A model generated the notes under the pieces. It did no database searches, was not told the DNA's origin, and saw only the letters and a list, made by a program, of their open reading frames with translations. A stretch of DNA of 64,000 bases from Pseudomonadota bacterium (GTDB taxonomy: Bacteria; Pseudomonadota; Gammaproteobacteria; Enterobacterales; Enterobacteriaceae). The position numbers were made by a program, and so were the translations under genes. Below, piece by piece: positions 37,888-45,608 of this stretch. The stretch spans positions 1 through 64,000 of the forward strand of contig JAGTSE010000009.1 of NCBI GenBank assembly GCA_018261615.1. The letters run 5' to 3'. Positions within the stretch are counted from its first letter, which is position 1. Every line of letters starts with the position of its first letter.

Positions 37888-38178
37888 ATGTTTATCGTAA
37901 CGCTGAAATATAAAAAACCGTTAAGCGAGGTTGATCGCTTCGTTGAGGCGCATCGCATGTATCTCGACGCGTGCTTTAAAGAGGACTATTTTTTGGCTGC
38001 CGGGCCAATGAACCCGCGCAGCGGCGGCGTGATTTTAACCCGCGCGCTGGCCCGCACGGCGCTGGATGCGCTGCTGCAAGAAGATCCCTTTTACCGTGAA
38101 GGTGTAGCCGATTACGAGGTTGTTGAATTCGAGCCAATGAAATGCAGCGCCGGAATGGCTGCCGCACTGGGGAAATAG
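37888..38178 (+). CDS. YciI-family protein
   Basis: A 96-residue ferredoxin-like YCII-domain protein: MFIVTLKYKKPL, AHRMYLDACF with the conserved His, FLAAGPMNPRSGG and the DPF motif (EDPFYREGVADYEVVEF). Family members are small enzymes or subunits of unclear reaction with a His-Asp pair. GCGAGGAG before the ATG fixes the start at 37888. It is divergent from the LysR gene and has its own terminator. Confidence 0.85.
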   Translation: MFIVTLKYKKPLSEVDRFVEAHRMYLDACFKEDYFLAAGPMNPRSGGVILTRALARTALDALLQEDPFYREGVADYEVVEFEPMKCSAGMAAALGK

Positions 38179-38190
38179 CGCAGACTAAAC

Positions 38191-38219
38191 AGGGCACAAA
38201 TCGTGCCCTTGTGCTTTTT
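38191..38219 (+). terminator. Intrinsic terminator of the YciI-like gene
   Basis: AGGGCAC / GTGCCCT stem of 7 bp around a 5-nt loop, followed by TGTGCTTTTT. It lies between convergent genes. Confidence 0.82.
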
Positions 38220-38224
38220 CCGCG

Positions 38225-39157
38225 TTAAAACACCAACACATGTAACAGTGTGCGGATCAGAATACCGACAATCGCGCCGGGCAGTACAAAGCGGAACAGG
38301 CGGACAAAGCGGCTGGCGATACCGAGAAAAATCCCGATCCCCGGTAAATCGAGGGTTTGCACCAGGAAGCCCGCCGAGGCGTTGATCTGCTGCGCCGTCA
38401 GTTGACCGTGCTGCACCATCTCTGAGGCCACGCCAAAATAGGCCGTGCCGCCCGCCAGGCATTTGGTCAACGCCAGCAGCACATATACCGTGGAAATATG
38501 GAAGAACGCCAGCACTGGCGTTAACAGTGAGGTCAGCGCTTCCACCACGCCTGCCGCTTTCAGTAAGCCCACCACCGTCAGCGATAACAGCAGCATCGGC
38601 AGCGACCCCAGCGACAGGCGAATCGCATCTGCGCCAGCGCCGTTAATCACCGAAATCAGCCCGGCTCGAGGCTTATCTTTATTCAGTTCGCCCTCTTCAT
38701 TGTGCAGGCTGTCGGTAGAGAGCCTGCGTCCCGTGACGTACCAGGTCAGCGTTGAAGCGGCAAGACCGCCAATCAGCGAAATCACAATCGCTATGCCCCA
38801 GTGCAGGCCGAACGGAGTAAGAGGGTAAAATACATTGGCTTGACCCATGGCGAACAACATGGCGAGCGTGGCGGCGAGATGGCGGTCAGAGGTTCCGCGG
38901 CGCTCCATAATAGCCAGCGCGGCGAGCGGTGCGGCAAAGCTGACGAAATTAAGCTGAATCAGGGCGAATATACCCATTCCGCTGATACCAAAAGGCTTTA
39001 ATACCGGGGAGGTGAGACGAACAATGCCATCCAGAACCCCTTTTTCCTCCAGATACTTCATTATGATGAGCATCACCACCATGATCGGCAGCAAGGTATA
39101 GAGCGCAACATCCACGGAAACCTTGCCCGCCGACATGATGATTTCAATGATATTCAT
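38225..39157 (-). CDS. Nucleoside-recognition (Gate) domain membrane protein
   Basis: A 310-residue inner-membrane protein with about eight helices and two Gate repeats (near 25-140 and 190-300; LTSPVLKPFGISGMG and LLTPVLAFFHIS are the matching segments). Related proteins include YjiG/YjiH and SpmA/SpmB types; substrate unknown. It is monocistronic on the minus strand. Confidence 0.8.
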   Translation of the reverse strand: MNIIEIIMSAGKVSVDVALYTLLPIMVVMLIIMKYLEEKGVLDGIVRLTSPVLKPFGISGMGIFALIQLNFVSFAAPLAALAIMERRGTSDRHLAATLAMLFAMGQANVFYPLTPFGLHWGIAIVISLIGGLAASTLTWYVTGRRLSTDSLHNEEGELNKDKPRAGLISVINGAGADAIRLSLGSLPMLLLSLTVVGLLKAAGVVEALTSLLTPVLAFFHISTVYVLLALTKCLAGGTAYFGVASEMVQHGQLTAQQINASAGFLVQTLDLPGIGIFLGIASRFVRLFRFVLPGAIVGILIRTLLHVLVF

Positions 39158-39296
39158 GAACCACTCCGGTAAACGTACTTGCCCGGTAGTTTACACCCGC
39201 TAACGGAGCGGCAGGCTCATTCATTCCATTGGCTTTACTTATTTTCTGTAAGCGGATACGGCTTTCGCGAATGCGCTGTCTGCATGGGGAAAGACG

Positions 39297-39395
39297 TCAG
39301 GAGCCAGGGGTGGCGTAGCCGCCGAGGATAAACCAGGCAAGGAAAGCGACCGCTACAATAAAAACCAGCACCGGAAAGGCAATACCAATTCTCAT
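39297..39395 (-). CDS. yoaK: YoaK-like small membrane protein
   Basis: A 32-residue single-pass protein: MRIGIAFPVLVFIVAV, then AWFILGGYA and a short tail PGS. The wording and exact length match, from memory, E. coli YoaK, an inner-membrane small protein of unknown role. AAGAGGG lies just before the ATG. It is easily missed because of its size. Confidence 0.7.
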   Translation of the reverse strand: MRIGIAFPVLVFIVAVAFLAWFILGGYATPGS

Positions 39396-39498
39396 ATACC
39401 CTCTTACGTTGTCAAAAGCCTTAGTCTACAGGAAACCGCGTCGTCTGCGCGGGGAGACAACGTTAACACAAAAACAATAAAAATGACCGTGTTACAGT

Positions 39499-39732
39499 CT
39501 AAAAACGGCTGCGATTCGCCGGTTCAACGGTGATTTTTAAGTAACTACTGGCAATATTTTCGCGGAAGTATGCTTCCTGCTGTTGACTCATCAAAAAACC
39601 CTGCCAGGTCTTCGGTGGTACGCCGAGATACTGCTCAACGCGGCCATTACTGTGCTCAAGCTCCAGCACGCTGGAGTTTGGGTCATAACCTGCTGCTTTT
39701 AACGCCCTGCAAGAAAGGGGATGTCTTTTCAT
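39499..39732 (-). CDS. KTSC-domain protein
   Basis: A 77-residue protein starting MKRHPLSCRALKAAGYD, with LELEHSNGRVEQYLGVPP and the helix ending SSYLKI. This is the KTSC fold, named for its similarity to the C-terminus of lysyl-tRNA synthetase; function unknown. I use the ATG at 39732; a GTG ten codons upstream is the alternative. Confidence 0.75.
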   Translation of the reverse strand: MKRHPLSCRALKAAGYDPNSSVLELEHSNGRVEQYLGVPPKTWQGFLMSQQQEAYFRENIASSYLKITVEPANRSRF

Positions 39733-39834
39733 TTTTTTTGCCCTGCTCAACGTCAATGTCACAAAAGACTTTTAAGCTATCGGCAGGCGACTAAAAAGAT
39801 TTACCACTGATATAAGACTTTTTTTGCATAACTA

Positions 39835-40043
39835 AGAGCCTATCCCAGTAGGCTATTTTATTTGCCATTTTGGTCCTGGGCAGTGTTCACACAAAATGTG
39901 TTGGCATTTTGAACGCCGCTTGCGGCGGCCCTTTAGGGCGAGCGAAGAGAGTCATCCTCACGTACTGCGTGTACGCTTCGGTTGTTGCGCGCTGTCCGTG
40001 TCCAAACTGGCTGCAACAATATACGCCTGGTGGGAGAGGCTCT
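39835..40043. repeat. 209-bp inverted-repeat-bounded element (MITE-like)
   Basis: The left end AGAGCCTATCCCA and the reverse complement of the right end, AGAGCCTCTCCCA, agree at 12 of 13 bases. The element has no gene, a GC-rich middle (GCCGCTTGCGGCGGCC) and further internal palindromes, including AGCCTA/TAGGCT at its left end. The two ends can fold into one long structure. The wording feels familiar from intergenic regions of Enterobacter and Klebsiella, but I cannot name it. Confidence 0.65.
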
Positions 40044-40069
40044 AAGGTGAATAAATGACGCTCAGCAAC

Positions 40070-40303
40070 CTACACATTGCGCCATGCGCTGGCCGGAACT
40101 TTCAGCCAGCGGCAGTGGTGAACAAGTTCGGCGCGGCGATGATCGCTGGCGCTGATCAACGCTTCCAACTCTATTCCGGTTAGCTTTTGGCTCCTAAGCT
40201 CATAAATTTCTTCAACAGCATTGAGCGAGGAATGGCGGCGTAAAATACGCAGATAATAGTAGCGCAGAGCTATCATACTACAAAGGTTAGTAGGCATAGT
40301 CAT
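40070..40303 (-). CDS. Hha/YmoA-family regulator
   Basis: A 77-residue partner of H-NS. It keeps the family pattern: YYLRILRRHSSLNAVEEIYE, then ELEALISASDHRRAELVH and a C-terminal VPASAWRNV (compare Hha FYSAADHRLAEL and IPSSVWKF). Hha proteins bind the H-NS N-terminal domain and tune silencing. It is clearly diverged from core Hha and has no TomB-like gene next to it, so it is an accessory copy. AAGAG precedes the ATG closely. Confidence 0.82.
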   Translation of the reverse strand: MTMPTNLCSMIALRYYYLRILRRHSSLNAVEEIYELRSQKLTGIELEALISASDHRRAELVHHCRWLKVPASAWRNV

Positions 40304-40439
40304 TTTCTCTTGTTTTTAAATGAATAAGTGTTTTCAAAATAACGTTGTAGTGAGGCTAGTCTTATTTTCTGTATCAGCTATTGACGCGCTACGCTGTTCG
40401 GCAGTTAATAAAGCCTCCTCTCTCTGGTGAGTGCACAAA

Positions 40440-40565
40440 ATGATCATCATCGAGCTGACTGTGATTGGTGTACTGCTGGTTATAATTGTGTTTTCATTCT
40501 ATAAGCATTTTAAAGTGATTCGTTCCAGGAACGTCGGCAACACTAAGAAATATCACCGACGATAG
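40440..40565 (+). CDS. Small single-pass membrane protein
   Basis: A 41-residue protein: MIIIELTVIGVLLVIIVFSF forms one hydrophobic helix, followed by a strongly basic tail (KVIRSR, KKYHRR). The orientation rule predicts the tail inside. GGTGAG lies upstream of the ATG. No family is recognised. It is divergent from the Hha-like gene. Confidence 0.55.
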   Translation: MIIIELTVIGVLLVIIVFSFYKHFKVIRSRNVGNTKKYHRR

Positions 40566-40693
40566 CCTCACTGCTATTATGCTTTTATACTGTCTGTCTC
40601 GAACGTAAACAGGTACAGAACATTTTTTTGATACAGAATTATTATGGTTTACGTTGTGAGTATTACGTTTTTATTTCAACTTGTTAGTTATAA

Positions 40694-41260
40694 TCAGTTG
40701 TAGGCCACCACTCTCCTATTTTGTATTTTTTGTTGAGGGTATGGCATTATTTCCCCCTCATTTTCTGCCAGTCCAAAATCTTTGAATGGAAAAATACTGA
40801 AAGCGTAAAAAATATCAATTCTGGAGTTGGCTGAGATTTTCTTTTTAATGTTGTCTTTATGGGATGAAACTGTTTTTTTGTTAATACTCAGTAGGTTGGA
40901 TATCTCGTCATCGCTCTTCTCGAAGATCATTCCCTTCAATATTGCGATTTCTCGACGGCCTAGTCGAATGGTTTTTACATGGCTACTGACGCGCCCATTT
41001 ATAAATTCAGTTAAAATATCCAATAAAATATCTACTTGTATTTTATCGGGGATTACAATTATAGGTGTATGTACCATGGTAAACGGCGAAAAATGACCTT
41101 TAGTCACAACCAGCATCCCTCGATTGGAAAAAGGCGCACTGAAGTTAATGGCAATCTGTATTTCACTGCAATTTCTAATTTCTTTCACTAATTGAATTAT
41201 ACCTTTTTTGGTATAAGAACAATTAATTTTGAACAATACGATATCTATATTTATTCCCAT
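40694..41260 (-). CDS. LuxR-family orphan regulator, AT-rich gene
   Basis: A 188-residue protein with a GerE-type helix-turn-helix at about 110-165 (LGRREIAILKGMIFEKSD, NKKTVSSHKDNIKKKI). The N-terminal part (SAPFSNRGMLVV, TPIIVIPDK) is not an autoinducer domain and looks like a degenerate receiver. Base composition is markedly AT-rich compared with the flanks, a sign of transfer and likely H-NS silencing. It is convergent with the small membrane protein and upstream of the GfcA/YjbE-like gene, as seen for fimbria or capsule regulators. Confidence 0.75.
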   Translation of the reverse strand: MGINIDIVLFKINCSYTKKGIIQLVKEIRNCSEIQIAINFSAPFSNRGMLVVTKGHFSPFTMVHTPIIVIPDKIQVDILLDILTEFINGRVSSHVKTIRLGRREIAILKGMIFEKSDDEISNLLSINKKTVSSHKDNIKKKISANSRIDIFYAFSIFPFKDFGLAENEGEIMPYPQQKIQNRRVVAYN

Positions 41261-41568
41261 ATTAACATTCTCCCGGCTCGTATGAAACTGTGTGTAAAAA
41301 ATTGGCGAGTAAAAAATGGTTTCTGCTTTTGATCCTTCTTCTCTTTTCTTTCTAGTTTGATCTGTATCATATTGCCAAAAAGTTGTTAACTGAGGATATT
41401 CTTATTTTTGTTTTATGCAAGTTATTGCCGCTTCGCTTAGATAATTAATTTGAACTGAGGAATCTCCCAATTGTTTCCATATTGTCGAGGAATGTCTTAA
41501 TTTGCGATCTTATTTTGTGATGGCGATTTAAAGTGCGAAAGGTTCCAATAAAATATGAGGGTTGGATC

Positions 41569-41823
41569 ATGACGCATTTGCATCGCATTATTTTGGTTGT
41601 TAGTTTTATTATTTCTGGATTGGCACACGCAGCACCTGTAGCCGAAGGCTCTGCCGCAGGAAGTAATGCTTCAGACATCGCTATTGGAAATTCGGCATGG
41701 GTTGGTGTCGCGGGTGTTGCCGCTGTCACCGGGCTGACATTGCTGGCAATCGGCGGCGGGGACAATGGCAGTAACACGTCGACCAGTACCACCACCACTA
41801 CCACCACCACGCCGTCGAGGTGA
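41569..41823 (+). CDS. GfcA/YjbE-like threonine-rich exopolysaccharide-locus protein
   Basis: An 84-residue exported protein: signal peptide MTHLHRIILVVSFIISGLAHA, a Gly/Ala/Ser-rich middle, a hydrophobic segment VGVAGVAAVTGLTLLAIGGG, then a tail of eight consecutive Thr (NTSTSTTTTTTTTPSR). The same layout is found in GfcA (group 4 capsule) and YjbE (exopolysaccharide operon). The usual partners GfcBCD or YjbFGH do not follow. The start is the ATG at 41569; GAGG precedes it. Confidence 0.75.
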   Translation: MTHLHRIILVVSFIISGLAHAAPVAEGSAAGSNASDIAIGNSAWVGVAGVAAVTGLTLLAIGGGDNGSNTSTSTTTTTTTTPSR

Positions 41824-41867
41824 GGTGAATTAAGACCGTAATTAATGTTGTTGCCTGAGAAAAAAAG

Positions 41868-41963
41868 GGAGCCAGGATGACTCCCTGCTTCCGGGCATAA
41901 TGGATAACATCGGCCAGTACTTTCGTTTTGCCCGTCTGTTTGGCCCCCATGAAAAGTTGACCT
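41868..41963 (-). pseudogene. P-loop ATPase fragment
   Basis: On the minus strand a frame reads GQLFMGAKQTGKTK, a Walker A motif, then VLADVIHYARKQGVIL. The wording suggests a conjugation- or transposition-type ATPase relic, but no second motif is present. It is an unsupported fragment in a 600-bp gap (41824-42425) with no other recognisable gene. Confidence 0.3.
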
Positions 41964-42425
41964 TTATGCTGACAAGGTTTTGTGGCAGAGCTGATTGCAT
42001 CTCGTTATTCCGCATGCAAGGCCGTCAGTAGGGCGGTCTTGCTTGCAAAATCATCATTGATTGCACCGTGCCTTACAGCCAGGCAACGTAGCAAATCCCT
42101 CGGGGACGTGAACCGATAATAAGTAATCAGGAGCCAGCATTTCAGCAACAAATGCTCGAACCGCGTGTCACCGCGGGCAGCGGCGGCGTATCCGGCTTCT
42201 TCTTTATTACTGGATGGAGCGACCTTTGCATTTTATTGCCTGCGCGACTTGCTGGCGCTATCAGCCCTGCGATTAAACCGGCCATCTGTAGGCAGTATAA
42301 GGGGCTACCGCCATCCAGCGATCCCATCGTAATTTCATATTTTCCGTAAGGTTATGGCCTTCGTATAGTGAAATCGCACGCATTGCTCAGATTGCGGAAT
42401 TCGCTAAAACACTACGAGGGATACT

Positions 42426-44039
42426 ATGCGAGTCATCAAACCCTTCTCTCTTGGTGCGCTTTTAGGCACCGGTTTTGCCGCCATTATTGTGATCAGTTTG
42501 CTGGTGGCGATTTATGGGCGGACAGAATTACTCAACACCAGCAAGCACATTGAATATTACGAGAAATATCACCTGACTAACCTGCTGGTGATGCAGGAGC
42601 TAAAGGACACGTTAAATAACGCCACTAAAGCGACCTTTATTATGGTGTTTCAGGATGACGCCGATAAACAGGATGTCGAAGAGAAGGTCACCGAGGCGAC
42701 AATACAGCGTATCAACATGCTGGTTAAACAGTTACAGCAGAATATTCAGGGCAGCGATATCCAGCAGATGCTGGAGCGTTTTAAACAGACGCAGGCGCAA
42801 TATGTCACGGTTGTGCGCCAGACAGTGAGCATGGCGAAAAATGGCCAGATGCTCGACTCCCAGTCGATGGCGGTGGATAAACTGCAACCGGTTCAGGCAC
42901 AACTGTTTAATGAAATCACCTTGATGATCCAGCGCCAGCAGGCCAGCACGACCACGGCAGCGGCGGAGACCACCGGCAGTGCGCGCGCATCCGGCGATCT
43001 GCTGCTGATGCTGGCCGCAGCGGCAACGCTGCTTGGCGTGTTGATCGCCTGGTTTGCCACGCGGCTTATCAAGCGGCAATTGGGCGGTGAACCGGCTTAT
43101 GCACTGCGTGTGGTACACGATATCGCCGAGGGCAATCTGGCAATGCCGGTGACGCTGGCGGCAGGCGATCGCCACAGCTTGTTGGCCGGGATGGAGTCGA
43201 TGCGTCAAAGCCTCAACCGCATTGTGGCGCAGGTTCGTGAGAGCAGCGAATCGATCTCGGCAGGCGCCAGCGGCGTGGCGGCGGGCAGTATGGATCTCAG
43301 CCAGCGCACGGAGCAGCAGGCGGCCAGCCTGCAACAGACGGCGGCATCAATGGAGCAAATCGGCCAGACCATTCGCCAGAATGCCGACACGGTTCGCGTC
43401 ACCAACCAACAGGCTACCGCCGCCAGCGACATTGCTGCCAAAGGCGGAGAAGCGATCGACAACATTGTGCGCACCATGGACGAGATCAGCCAGAGCGCGC
43501 GCAAAATCGGCGAGATCATTACCGTTATCGATGGCATCACTTTCCAGACCAATATCCTGGCGCTCAATGCAGCGGTGGAAGCGGCGCGTGCCGGTGAGCA
43601 CGGGCGCGGCTTTGCCGTGGTCGCAGGGGAGGTGCGTTCACTGGCGCAGCGCTCCGCCACGGCGGCGAAAGAGATCAAAGGGCTGATTCAGGCCAGTATT
43701 GATTGTGTGGATAACGGCGCAACGCTGGTCAACAATGCTGGTTTCACCATCGGCGAGCTGGTTAAGCAGTCGCACCATGTCGCGGAAATGATTAACGAAA
43801 TCGGCATGACCACCCAGGAGCAGGAACTGGGCGTTGCGCAGGTGAACGATGCGATTGCCCAACTTGATCAGGTGACGCAGCAGAATGCCGCGCTGGTGGG
43901 CGCCTCCAGTTCGGCGGTCGATCATTTGCGCGATCAGTCACGGAATCTGGTGACGTTGATGAGTGTTTTCCGCACCGAACACGCCCGGCGGGAAAATTCG
44001 CCGCAGCCGTTCAACACGGCACGGCTTGCTGATGCCTGA
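42426..44039 (+). CDS. Methyl-accepting chemotaxis protein without C-terminal tether
   Basis: A 537-residue chemoreceptor with TM1 at about 9-30, a periplasmic four-helix sensor (about 31-190), TM2 near 192-212, HAMP and the signalling domain. The tip block reads TNILALNAAVEAARAGEHGRG. Unlike the receptor at 13541, it ends NTARLADA with no NWETF-like pentapeptide, so it would depend on other receptors for methylation. GAGGGATACT precedes the ATG. It is monocistronic with a strong palindrome after the stop. Confidence 0.9.
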   Translation: MRVIKPFSLGALLGTGFAAIIVISLLVAIYGRTELLNTSKHIEYYEKYHLTNLLVMQELKDTLNNATKATFIMVFQDDADKQDVEEKVTEATIQRINMLVKQLQQNIQGSDIQQMLERFKQTQAQYVTVVRQTVSMAKNGQMLDSQSMAVDKLQPVQAQLFNEITLMIQRQQASTTTAAAETTGSARASGDLLLMLAAAATLLGVLIAWFATRLIKRQLGGEPAYALRVVHDIAEGNLAMPVTLAAGDRHSLLAGMESMRQSLNRIVAQVRESSESISAGASGVAAGSMDLSQRTEQQAASLQQTAASMEQIGQTIRQNADTVRVTNQQATAASDIAAKGGEAIDNIVRTMDEISQSARKIGEIITVIDGITFQTNILALNAAVEAARAGEHGRGFAVVAGEVRSLAQRSATAAKEIKGLIQASIDCVDNGATLVNNAGFTIGELVKQSHHVAEMINEIGMTTQEQELGVAQVNDAIAQLDQVTQQNAALVGASSSAVDHLRDQSRNLVTLMSVFRTEHARRENSPQPFNTARLADA

Positions 44040-44044
44040 AAACC

Positions 44045-44067
44045 TTACCCCTGCCCGGCAGGGGTAA
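44045..44067 (+). terminator. Hairpin after the chemoreceptor gene
   Basis: TTACCCCTGCC and GGCAGGGGTAA are perfectly complementary (11 bp) around one base. No T-run follows, so it may be a pause site or transcript-stabilising hairpin. Confidence 0.6.
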
Positions 44068-44156
44068 CAAAACTGACAGGATTATCATTTTCGCGTCACT
44101 TTTGAGTCAGTATCCCTGCGTTAAGGTGAAAGCTCCTTAATAAGGAGGCTTTCACG

Positions 44157-44489
44157 ATGGGTATGCAACAGATGGTGGTACATGAGATCCAGCAGTGGAT
44201 CGATGAAAACCTCGAGCGACCGCTCAGAATTCGCGATGTCGCCACGCGGGCCGGTTATTCAAAATGGCATTTACAGCGCCTTTTTCAGGAAGTAATGCAG
44301 ATACCGTTGGGGATTTATATCCGCAATAAGAAGCTGGAAAGCGCCGCCGAAGCGTTGCTGACGACGGAAGATTCGATCATCACCATTTCTACGCGTTATG
44401 GTTATGACTCACAGCAAACCTTCACCCGCACCTTTGCCCGTAAATACCATATGCCGCCGGGCGTATGGCGTCGGTACCATCAAGGCTAG
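44157..44489 (+). CDS. AraC-family regulator, SoxS/MarA/RamA-like
   Basis: A 110-residue protein consisting only of the two AraC helix-turn-helix units: IRDVATRAGYSKWHLQRLF (first) and ISTRYGYDSQQTFTRTFAR (second). The size and wording match the stress and antibiotic-response group MarA/SoxS/RamA/TetD. It is distinct from the E. coli members I know. AAGGAGG precedes the ATG. No MarR- or RamR-like repressor adjoins it. Confidence 0.85.
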   Translation: MGMQQMVVHEIQQWIDENLERPLRIRDVATRAGYSKWHLQRLFQEVMQIPLGIYIRNKKLESAAEALLTTEDSIITISTRYGYDSQQTFTRTFARKYHMPPGVWRRYHQG

Positions 44490-44598
44490 CGCAAAATTGA
44501 CGTCACGATATGGGATTAATCATCAGGTTGTATTTTGTCGCTAAAACGGTGAAAAAATGTCAGCTAAATGTCAGCCCAACAGCGGTAAAATTGCGGCT

Positions 44599-44868
44599 AT
44601 ACCCGTCATACTTCAAGTTGCATGTGCGTTGGCTTTTTTATTCGGCTCATCCCTGAGCCTTACCCCTTCGGGGCCGCTGCTTACCGCGTTCAAATCTGCT
44701 CCCGGCAGATTTGTCGCTCACCCCAGTCACTTACTGGAGTAAGCTCCTGGGGATTACTGAGAGACATCCTGTCTCTCACCGGAGGCCAACCTTCGGTTGG
44801 GCAAATTCGTTCCCGACGAATTTGTCACTGTGTTGCCGCCTTCATGCAACTCGAATTATTTAGGGTAT
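44599..44868. repeat. ERIC (IRU) element with internal insertion
   Basis: The left end ATACCCGTCATACTTCAAG and the central block GCTCACCCCAGTCACTTACT, followed by AAGCTCCTGGGGATT, are ERIC wording. At 270 bp it is twice the standard 127 bp, with extra hairpin-forming blocks. The right end reads GCAACTCGAATTATTTAGGG, so both ends form an imperfect terminal inverted repeat. It lies just upstream of the two-component operon. Confidence 0.82.
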
Positions 44869-44915
44869 ATGAATAGGTTTGCGGCAGGTGCCGGAACGTT
44901 GAAGGAGTCGCCCTT

Positions 44916-45608
44916 TTGAAGCTATTACTCATCGAAGACGAGGAAAAGACCTCGTCATATATTAATCGTGCGCTGAGCGAACAGGGTTTCACCCTGGATG
45001 TCGTTGATAATGGCGTTGAAGGGCTGCACCTGGCGCTGGAGTACGAGTACGACGCGATTGTGCTGGATATCATGTTGCCCGGCATGGACGGTTATCAGAT
45101 TCTGGAGCGGCTGCGCGCCTGTAAACAGACGCCGGTGCTGATGCTCTCGGCACGCGGCTCGGTTGAAGAGCGGGTAAAAGGGCTGCGCCACGGCGCGGAT
45201 GATTATCTGCCAAAACCTTTTTCACTGATCGAACTGGTGGCGCGCATTCAGGCGCTGCTGCGCCGCAGACCTGGCGACGGCGCGGACATTACCCAGTTGC
45301 ATATTCACGATCTGCACCTCGATCTGCTGGCACGGCGCATAACGCGCGGTGGCGACCGTCTGGAACTGACGGCGAAAGAGTACGCGCTGCTGAGCTTGCT
45401 GGCGCGTCATCAGGGCGAAATCTTGTCGAAAATGATGATCGCTGAACAGGTCTGGGATATGAACTTTGACAGTGATGCCAACGTGGTCGAAGTGGCGATT
45501 AAACGCCTGCGCGCGAAAGTTGATAATCCCTATCCCGTTAAGCTACTGCATACGGTGCGCGGTATGGGATATGTGCTGGAAACCCGCGTGGAGAGTAAGG
45601 ACAGTTGA
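44916..45608 (+). CDS. OmpR-family response regulator, CusR/CopR-like
   Basis: A 230-residue regulator with receiver (acidic pocket EDE at 7-9, phospho-Asp51 in VLDIMLPG, Lys in LPKPFS) and an OmpR winged helix (LTAKEYALLSLLARH, VRGMGYVLE). It matches the heavy-metal group CusR/PcoR/SilR. Translation starts at TTG 44916, with GAAGGAG eight bases upstream; no ATG fits the conserved N-terminus. It overlaps the kinase gene by 4 bp. No metal efflux gene is in the window. Confidence 0.88.
   Translation: MKLLLIEDEEKTSSYINRALSEQGFTLDVVDNGVEGLHLALEYEYDAIVLDIMLPGMDGYQILERLRACKQTPVLMLSARGSVEERVKGLRHGADDYLPKPFSLIELVARIQALLRRRPGDGADITQLHIHDLHLDLLARRITRGGDRLELTAKEYALLSLLARHQGEILSKMMIAEQVWDMNFDSDANVVEVAIKRLRAKVDNPYPVKLLHTVRGMGYVLETRVESKDS

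Noticed and set aside
41868..41963. Active conjugation (TraD/VirB4) gene
   Set aside because: Only a Walker A motif and about 30 residues remain, with no Walker B and no neighbouring transfer genes.
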